From NCBI RefSeq assembly GCF_008122205.1, contig NZ_PHNJ01000022.1:1-59656 (forward strand): a DNA stretch of 59,656 nt, written 5' to 3'. Below the pieces are notes generated by a model, which worked only from the letters and a program-made list of their open reading frames with translations, ran no database searches and had not been told where the DNA came from. Made by a program: the position numbers and the translations under genes. Below are positions 54,322 to 59,656 of the stretch, one piece after another. Position 1 is the stretch's first letter. Each line of letters begins with the position of its first letter. The DNA is from Natronococcus pandeyae. Lineage in GTDB: Archaea > Halobacteriota > Halobacteria > Halobacteriales > Natrialbaceae.

Positions 54322-54770
54322 GTAACTTGCTTGAAAAAGCCGCTGTACACGAGTAATTTCGCTGGGGCCGTGATTTGGAGAAGTCGTTGGTTCAACAGAT
54401 AATGCCATTGAGCGTGCACATCAAGTAATGACTCTCGTAGCTGATTACGATGACTTTCTCGTCCAGGTTTCGTCGGCAGGAGCAACGATGTCCTTGAAGA
54501 CCAGCTTATTTTGCAATCTAATCATTGGGTTGCGTTCGCAAGTGGCTAACCGAAATTGGGTCGTGATTGTTGGATAAATATCAGGTCTTCCGATGCGACG
54601 TACGTATCCTAACTCACGCAACGTTGCCACGTGGGTGTTAACGGTGCTCTTGGAAATCTCGAGTTTGGTCGATAATCCGGTGACTCCAACCCGACTGCGG
54701 TCACGAAGTAGTCAGTGATGGCGAGCGTCGTTACAGTTGTCTGAACAGCAATGTCGTCGTGGTTCCAAAT
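54310..54770 (-). pseudogene. Decayed IclR-family transcriptional regulator
   Basis: Minus-strand pieces in three frames line up as an IclR protein. First, DDIAVQTTVTTLAITD; after a one-base shift LLRDRSRVGVTGLSTKLEIS, KSTVNTHVATLRELGYVRR (the helix-turn-helix and wing); then DIVAPADETW; and after a further shift VIVISYESHYLMCTLNGIIC with a stop, and a short segment like the CTA part of the effector domain. The C-terminus is missing. It lies directly upstream of, and divergent from, the ABC importer, the normal place for its regulator. Confidence 0.6.
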
Positions 54771-55002
54771 TGTTCAGAGATACTGTTTCAGAAATCACAA
54801 TAAATCAGCTGTTCTCTATTAGTGAACAAGATGCCGTCGGACTCAATTGATTAGGTCGACTTAGGGTGGAAATAAATATTAAAGAGGTGATATTTGCCCC
54901 AAAAGGTCGGCGTCGTGGCGATATCACCTTATATACTAAGGACGTTCTTACTTGGGGAACGCTTTTTTTCGGGATCTATATGCAGAATCGCGTTAATGGT
55001 GG

Positions 55003-55018
55003 AAAAGTATATATACTT
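55003..55018 (+). promoter_or_regulatory. TATA-containing palindrome before the importer operon
   Basis: AAGTATATATACTT (55005-55018 within this stretch) is self-complementary and centred about 24 bases before the ATG at 55035. It fits a TATA box for a leaderless transcript, possibly overlapping an operator. Confidence 0.6.
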
Positions 55019-55034
55019 CCCCTCTAGTTTGGGT

Positions 55035-56171
55035 ATGTTGGCAAAGATGACACAAGACTCGAATTCGGAAGATAGCAGCCGTCGACGGTTCCTTGTCGGT
55101 GCCGGCGTTGTGGGAGCAACAGCTCTCGCAGGTTGTACGGGGGATGATGAAAGCGATGGTAGCAGTGACGTGAGTGAGGACGACTTCCCTGATTTCGATC
55201 CGACAAACCCCGAGTATCCACAGCTCGGTTCGACGCTGATTGAGCACGACTTCGAGCTCGGGACGACCGAGTTCCTTGAAGAAATGGAGACCCAAGACGA
55301 GCCTCGTTACGGGAATGCGCCACCAGAGCCGCCTGAGGACGAAAGCGAGTGGATCGACCCGGATACGCTCGTCTTTTCCTACGGTGCGGGTGAAACTGGT
55401 CAGCAGGCGTATGAAGGGACGCTTGACCCCATCGTCGAAAATATCGAGGAGGAGACGGGAAAGGACGTTCAGTTCGAGATTCTCAACTCCTACGCCGCAC
55501 AGGTCGAAGCGATGAACGCCGAACGGCTTCATATTGCAGCCTTCTTCCCGGGGAACACACCACATGGTGTCAACCTTGCAGAAGCGATTCCGCTGGCGAT
55601 GCCGGTCGGCGAGGACGGGACATTCGGGTATAAGCTGTGGGTAATCACGCAGGCAGATAACGACGAGATCAACAGCGTCGAGGATCTTGCCGGCAAAGAC
55701 GTTGCCCACACGTCCGAGACCTCTGGTTCAGGCAACCAGGCACCACGTGCGATGTTCGAACAGGACTTCGGGGTCGTTCCTGACGAAGATTACGAGGTAA
55801 CCTACTCGGGCGGACACGAACAAAGCATCCTCGCGGTCGACAACGGCGATTATGAGGCAGGACCGGTCGCGAGTACGAACTTTCGAGAGGTCGCCGAAGC
55901 AGGACAGATCGACGCAGCCGACATCAAAGTCGTCTGGTCGTCTAATCCGTTCCCGTCCGGACCGTTCTCAATCCGGTATAACCTCGCGCCCGACATCCGG
56001 GAGGGAATCGAGGCAGCATTTTTCGATTACGACTATACCGGGACAGAAATGGCCGAAGAGATCCACGGAGGAACTTTCACCGAAGTCGACTATGCCACTC
56101 ACTGGGACGTCATCCTCACGAGCCATGAACATCTCGGGATCGACTACGGTGACGATATCGAAGACGAGTAA
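55035..56171 (+). CDS. PhnD-like substrate-binding lipoprotein
   Basis: Extracytoplasmic binding protein of a phosphonate/phosphate-type ABC importer, 378 residues from the ATG at 55035 (55047 is an alternative). A Tat signal (SRRRFLVGAGVVGATALAGC, R16-R18) ends in the lipobox LAGC with C34, so it is a Tat lipoprotein. An acidic linker follows. The PhnD-type domain includes LVFSYGAGETGQQAYEGTLD, NAERLHIAAFFPGNTPHGVN, and EDLAGKDVAHTSETSGSGNQ followed by APRAMFEQDFG. The TATA-type palindrome upstream supports this start. It leads the importer gene cluster. Confidence 0.88.
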   Translation: MLAKMTQDSNSEDSSRRRFLVGAGVVGATALAGCTGDDESDGSSDVSEDDFPDFDPTNPEYPQLGSTLIEHDFELGTTEFLEEMETQDEPRYGNAPPEPPEDESEWIDPDTLVFSYGAGETGQQAYEGTLDPIVENIEEETGKDVQFEILNSYAAQVEAMNAERLHIAAFFPGNTPHGVNLAEAIPLAMPVGEDGTFGYKLWVITQADNDEINSVEDLAGKDVAHTSETSGSGNQAPRAMFEQDFGVVPDEDYEVTYSGGHEQSILAVDNGDYEAGPVASTNFREVAEAGQIDAADIKVVWSSNPFPSGPFSIRYNLAPDIREGIEAAFFDYDYTGTEMAEEIHGGTFTEVDYATHWDVILTSHEHLGIDYGDDIEDE

Positions 56172-56279
56172 CTCCTCTTTCGCACCGATTTCTCGGTGCG
56201 GACAAAGCACTAACGTGTCCCCGACGCTGATCGACGGCACGGCGTTCACGTTTACAACACAGACAATTTCAGCACAACA

Positions 56280-57092
56280 ATGCTATCAATAGAAAATCTA
56301 ACCAAGGTTTATCCGACGGGTGACCGCGCCCTTGAGAACGTATCACTGGAGATCGGTGGTCGCGAGACCACAGCTATCATCGGGCCCAGTGGCGCGGGGA
56401 AGAGCACACTCATCAGGTGTATAAACAGGTTGACTGAACCGACGTCCGGTCGCATCGTCCTAGACGGTACCGACGTGACGAGCCTGAACAAAAAGGAACT
56501 CCGGAAGGCCAGGCTTGACATGGGAATGGTATTTCAGGAGTACAATCTCGTTGAGCGACTCACCGTAATGGAGAACGTTCTCTCGGGACGGCTCGGTGAA
56601 GTGAATACGTGGCAGGCGTTCCGACGACAGTTCCCTCCCGACGCGGTTGAGCACGCGTATGATACCCTCGAGACGGTTGGACTGGCCGGTTTCGAGGATA
56701 AACGTGCGGACGAACTCTCCGGGGGACAGCGTCAGCGAGTCGGGATTGCACGCGCGGTCGTTCAGGAACCGAAGATTCTCCTTGCTGACGAGCCGACGAG
56801 CAGTCTCGATCCTGAGACGTCCCGAGCCGTAATGGAACTGCTGACGGATATCGCCGAGGCGGAAAACATTCCCGTCTTGATCAACATTCACGAGGTGGAT
56901 CTCGCCGTTGAGTACGCCGATCGGATCGTCGGTATCACCGACGGCGAAGTTTCGTTCGAGGGCGAACCCGACGAGCTCGTCGAGGAGGCGGAAGATCGCA
57001 TCTACCGTAGCGATTCCGTCTCGAAAACGGGCCGCAAAGGAAACGACGACGAGGCGTTGGACAATCTCGGGACAGAACTCCGGGAGATCTAA
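56280..57092 (+). CDS. PhnC-like ABC transporter ATPase
   Basis: The 270-residue ATPase shows Walker A GPSGAGKS (35-42), the Q-loop [13 protein letters not shown], the signature [12 protein letters not shown], Walker [15 protein letters not shown] and the switch His in [28 protein letters not shown] is typical of PhnC. It follows the binding protein by 108 bases and precedes the first permease by 2 bases. Confidence 0.93.
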   Translation: MLSIENLTKVYPTGDRALENVSLEIGGRETTAIIGPSGAGKSTLIRCINRLTEPTSGRIVLDGTDVTSLNKKELRKARLDMGMVFQEYNLVERLTVMENVLSGRLGEVNTWQAFRRQFPPDAVEHAYDTLETVGLAGFEDKRADELSGGQRQRVGIARAVVQEPKILLADEPTSSLDPETSRAVMELLTDIAEAENIPVLINIHEVDLAVEYADRIVGITDGEVSFEGEPDELVEEAEDRIYRSDSVSKTGRKGNDDEALDNLGTELREI

Positions 57093-57094
57093 TC

Positions 57095-57910
57095 ATGGCA
57101 GAAGGAACTACTACTATCGACAGACGCACCTGGGACCGCCCGACTGTGTTCTACAACAGATACGTCAAATATCTCGTCTACCTCGCACTCGTCGGGTTCC
57201 TCGCCTGGAGCGTCTGGGAAATGCGGGTCAGCCCCGATCGATTGCTTGCGGGGGGAAGCGCCGCGAGCAACTTCCTGACTGAGTCTGTTCCACCGGACTT
57301 CGGTGCACAGCAGCGGGAGTTGATCTGGAGCGGCATGGTAGAGAGCATCGCCATGGCGATTATCGCGACGGTCCTTGGCGTCATCGTCAGCATTCCGGTC
57401 GGGTTCATGGCGGCAGAAAACATCTCACCGAAGCCTTTATACGTGCTCAACAGGGGAATTATCTCCTTCGCACGGGCATTTCACGAACTCGTCATTGCGA
57501 TCGTTCTCGTGATCGCCGTTGGTGTCGGTCCACTGGCAGGAATCATCACGCTCTCGTTCAAGACGGTCGGGTTCTTCGGAAAACTTATTTCGGAGGAAAT
57601 TGAGGAGATCGATGAGAAACAAACCGAAGCGATCCGGGCAACCGGTGCGAACACGGCACAAGTGATGCTCTATGGTGTGTTGCCACAGGTCACGCCTCGA
57701 ATTGTTGGGCTGTCAATCTATCGGTGGGACATCAATCTTCGCTCGAGTACGATCGTCGGGATCGTCGGTGCAGGTGGTATCGGATTGACGCTGTTACATT
57801 CGTTCGAACGATACGAGTACGACTTTACGCTCGCGATCATCCTAGTAATTCTCGCGCTCGTCCTCTTGGGTGAGGCGATTAGCGCAGTTATTAGACGGAG
57901 GATCCAGTAA
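57095..57910 (+). CDS. PhnE-like ABC permease 1
   Basis: A 271-residue permease with about six helices and the coupling-helix region EEIDEKQTEAIRATGANTAQ then VMLYGVLPQVTPRI, characteristic of PhnE. FHELVIAIVLVIAVGVGPLAG is the conserved segment before it. Its TAA overlaps the ATG of the second permease by one base (TAATG), so the two are coupled and probably form a heterodimer. Confidence 0.92.
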   Translation: MAEGTTTIDRRTWDRPTVFYNRYVKYLVYLALVGFLAWSVWEMRVSPDRLLAGGSAASNFLTESVPPDFGAQQRELIWSGMVESIAMAIIATVLGVIVSIPVGFMAAENISPKPLYVLNRGIISFARAFHELVIAIVLVIAVGVGPLAGIITLSFKTVGFFGKLISEEIEEIDEKQTEAIRATGANTAQVMLYGVLPQVTPRIVGLSIYRWDINLRSSTIVGIVGAGGIGLTLLHSFERYEYDFTLAIILVILALVLLGEAISAVIRRRIQ

Positions 57911-58734
57911 TGACGGGGGAAACTAGCTCTCAGTTGAAAAGAAACACAGCGAATCTCGAGTGGGAACGGTTCGATACCAGAACTAGACTCATTCGGTACT
58001 TCCTAATCCTGTTCGGATTGCTCGCAGTTGTCGCCTCTTGGAGCGCACTCGACATCAACACCGAATACGTCATCACTGCGCCCGAACAGATGGTCGACCT
58101 CAGTCAGCGGATGTATCCCCCGGACGTAGAGTACGCCGGCGAGATCGTCGGACCCCTGATTGAGACGATCCACATCGCGGTGCTCTCGACTGGACTCGCA
58201 GTGTTGCTCGCTGCACCGGTCGCCTACATCGCAGCGGAGAACACAACGTTCAACCGCGCCACGTACTACCTTGGGAAACTCATCATCTCTTTCACCCGGT
58301 CGGTGAACGTAATCATCTGGGCGCTCATCTTCGTCGTGATCTTTGGCCCCGGAGCACTCGCCGGAATCGTCGCGGTCGCGGTCCGCTCTATCGGATTCGT
58401 TGCAAAACTGCTTGCCGAGGCGATCGAGGAAATCGACATGGGAAGCGTTGAGGCGATCTCAGCAACGGGAGCAAATCCGTTGCAGATCCTGATCTACGGG
58501 ATCATTCCGCAGATCAAACCTGCATTCATTACAATTACGACATTCCGTTGGGATATCAACGTCCGCGGTGCGACGATTATTGGGTTCGTCGGTGCGGGCG
58601 GTATTGGTACCGAACTGATGACCCGGCAGAACTCGTTCGACTGGAGCGGTGTCTTAACGATCTTGATTGCGATCCTCTTCGTGGTCGTATTCAGCGAAAT
58701 GCTCTCAGCATACCTCCGGAAGAAAGTGGCATGA
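57910..58734 (+). CDS. PhnE-like ABC permease 2
   Basis: A 274-residue paralogue of permease 1 with the same landmarks: FTRSVNVIIWALIFVVIFGPGALAG, EEIDMGSVEAISATGANPLQ and IIPQIKPAFITITTFRWDIN. The N-terminal about 40 residues are polar and the rest forms about six helices. It overlaps the HAD phosphatase by 4 bases (ATGA). Two permease genes per importer are also seen in some PhnE systems. Confidence 0.92.
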   Translation: MTGETSSQLKRNTANLEWERFDTRTRLIRYFLILFGLLAVVASWSALDINTEYVITAPEQMVDLSQRMYPPDVEYAGEIVGPLIETIHIAVLSTGLAVLLAAPVAYIAAENTTFNRATYYLGKLIISFTRSVNVIIWALIFVVIFGPGALAGIVAVAVRSIGFVAKLLAEAIEEIDMGSVEAISATGANPLQILIYGIIPQIKPAFITITTFRWDINVRGATIIGFVGAGGIGTELMTRQNSFDWSGVLTILIAILFVVVFSEMLSAYLRKKVA

Positions 58735-59414
58735 CCGAAAGCGAATACACGTCGATCGTCTTCGATCTCGATGGCGTTCTCGTCGAAGGTGCACACACTG
58801 TGCCGTCGGTCTACCGCCGTGCTGCAGCCGACGCTGTCGCGGAACTCGGAGTCGAGAGCGTCAGCGACGAGGCGGTCGTGAAATTGGGTGATCCGGACGA
58901 CATCGAACTCGTCAGAAATCAATGCGAGAGGCTGGCAATCGATTCGGACGCTTTCTGGCGTGAACGCGAAGCTGCAGCCTCGGCAATCGAAAACGAGCAG
59001 ATCCGGCGCGGACATCGAATGCTGTACGATGACGTGTTTGCACTCAGTGAACTCGAGGCCACACTCGGGATCGTCAGCAACAATCGACAGGCAACTGTCG
59101 AGTTCGTCGTCGACTGGTTCGATCTCGAGGATCGGTTCGACGCTTGGTTCGGGCGGACAGACACGATCGAAGGGTTCGAGCGGATGAAACCCGACCCGCA
59201 CTACATCGATCGGGCGCTCGAGCAACTCGATGTTAACCCGGAGGAGACGCTCTATGTCGGAGATCGGGAGTCGGACGTCGAGGCAGCCAGAAAGGCAGCG
59301 ATCGATGCGGCGTATTTGCGCAGATCTCACAACGATACAATTGAACTGACTGCTGACCCAGATCACATCCTCTCGGGGCTCGACGAACTCGCTGCACTCG
59401 CCGCGAAAAAATGA
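58731..59414 (+). CDS. HAD-superfamily hydrolase, importer-coupled
   Basis: A 227-residue HAD phosphatase: SIVFDLDGVLVEG (D12, D14), the cap domain, LGIVSNNRQATVEF for motif II, MKPDPHYIDRALE for the motif III Lys, and LYVGDRESDVEAA for motif IV. It belongs to the phosphoglycolate-phosphatase-like branch. The ATG at 58731 overlaps the permease stop, so it is translated with the importer. This suggests it removes phosphate from the imported compound or a product of it; that is inference. Confidence 0.88.
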   Translation: MTESEYTSIVFDLDGVLVEGAHTVPSVYRRAAADAVAELGVESVSDEAVVKLGDPDDIELVRNQCERLAIDSDAFWREREAAASAIENEQIRRGHRMLYDDVFALSELEATLGIVSNNRQATVEFVVDWFDLEDRFDAWFGRTDTIEGFERMKPDPHYIDRALEQLDVNPEETLYVGDRESDVEAARKAAIDAAYLRRSHNDTIELTADPDHILSGLDELAALAAKK

Positions 59415-59504
59415 CATCCGGTTAGACACTAAAACAATGAACACAACGGCAATCATCCGGTCCGCGTCACGATCTCGTACGCATATCACCAATAGTAATA
59501 AATA

Positions 59505-59656
59505 ATGAGAATAACAGAATACGAACTGTTCGAAGTCCCGCCCCGCTGGCTCTTTCTCAAACTCACGACGAGCGACGGCACCGTCGGCTGGGGTGAACCG
59601 GTCGTCGAAGGTCGCGCGAAGACCGTTCGAACGGCGGTCGAGGAACTGCTCGACAA
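59505..59656 (+). CDS. Mandelate racemase / galactonate dehydratase-like enzyme (start only)
   Basis: The first 50 codons of a gene cut by the window edge: [20 protein letters not shown] then [20 protein letters not shown]. The PPRWLFLK and [11 protein letters not shown] patterns are typical of the N-terminal capping domain of enolase-superfamily sugar-acid dehydratases such as DgoD. It starts 90 bases after the HAD gene with an AT-rich gap that may hold a promoter. The catalytic barrel lies outside the window, so the substrate cannot be judged. Confidence 0.75.
   Translation, partial: MRITEYELFEVPPRWLFLKLTTSDGTVGWGEPVVEGRAKTVRTAVEELLD

Noticed and set aside
55035-58734. A standard phosphonate degradation operon
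   Set aside because: The importer genes are PhnC, PhnD and PhnE-like, but no C-P lyase or other phosphonate-cleaving gene is present, and the coupled genes are a HAD hydrolase and a sugar-acid dehydratase-like enzyme.

Overview
The window is haloarchaeal chromosomal DNA. It is GC-rich, and the predicted proteins are strongly acidic with Asp/Glu-rich linkers and tails. Many genes have TATA-type promoters and little or no leader, and exported proteins carry twin-arginine (Tat) signals. Marker genes include an Orc1/Cdc6 initiator, the large clamp-loader subunit, archaeal HMG-CoA synthase, a halolysin-type protease and a tRNA-Val without encoded CCA. The overall set fits a member of the Natrialbaceae or a relative; the genus cannot be fixed from the sequence alone.

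Layout. 0-2.2 kb: accessory DNA with a receiver-like protein lacking its phospho-acceptor Asp, the stump of a PD-(D/E)XK nuclease-like gene, and tRNA-Val(CAC) with a displaced copy of its 3' end (an integration scar). 2.2-7.5 kb: metabolic genes (adenine-deaminase-like amidohydrolase, cobalamin adenosyltransferase, an NAD kinase-phosphatase fusion) and a 252-bp element that can fold as a cloverleaf. 7.5-24.3 kb: glycine cleavage P-protein subunits, and about 12 kb away gcvT-gcvH on the other strand; between them an AI-2E-family permease, a copper P-type ATPase with a TauE/SafE-type partner, HMG-CoA synthase, a TatD-like hydrolase, a NYN nuclease-like protein and a halolysin. 24.6-28.6 kb: an arsenic cluster (arsR divergent from a cupin gene, then arsD-arsA and two small Cys-tailed proteins). 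29-38 kb: CinA-like protein, small membrane proteins, VapBC, rfcL, and a biotin cluster bioB-bioU-bioF-bioD with no bioA. 38-46.6 kb: a Tat-exported GMC dehydrogenase pair, thioredoxin, succinyl-CoA synthetase and a UbiA prenyltransferase.

47.6-50.2 kb is a replication origin: an orc1/cdc6 gene preceded by seven same-oriented copies of a repeat of about 20 bp and two inverted copies further out, with an AT-rich segment between the sets and a long hairpin just after the gene. A 1.4-kb AT-rich stretch without recognisable genes follows, then a HAD-MgtC pair.

From 53.9 kb to the right edge there is a second remodelled zone. A truncated gene abuts a decayed IclR-type regulator. Next comes an apparently intact PhnD-PhnC-PhnE-PhnE-type ABC importer, coupled to a HAD phosphatase and the start of a mandelate-racemase/galactonate-dehydratase-like enzyme. 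No phosphonate-degrading genes are present, so this unit may import and process a phosphorylated sugar acid or a related compound.
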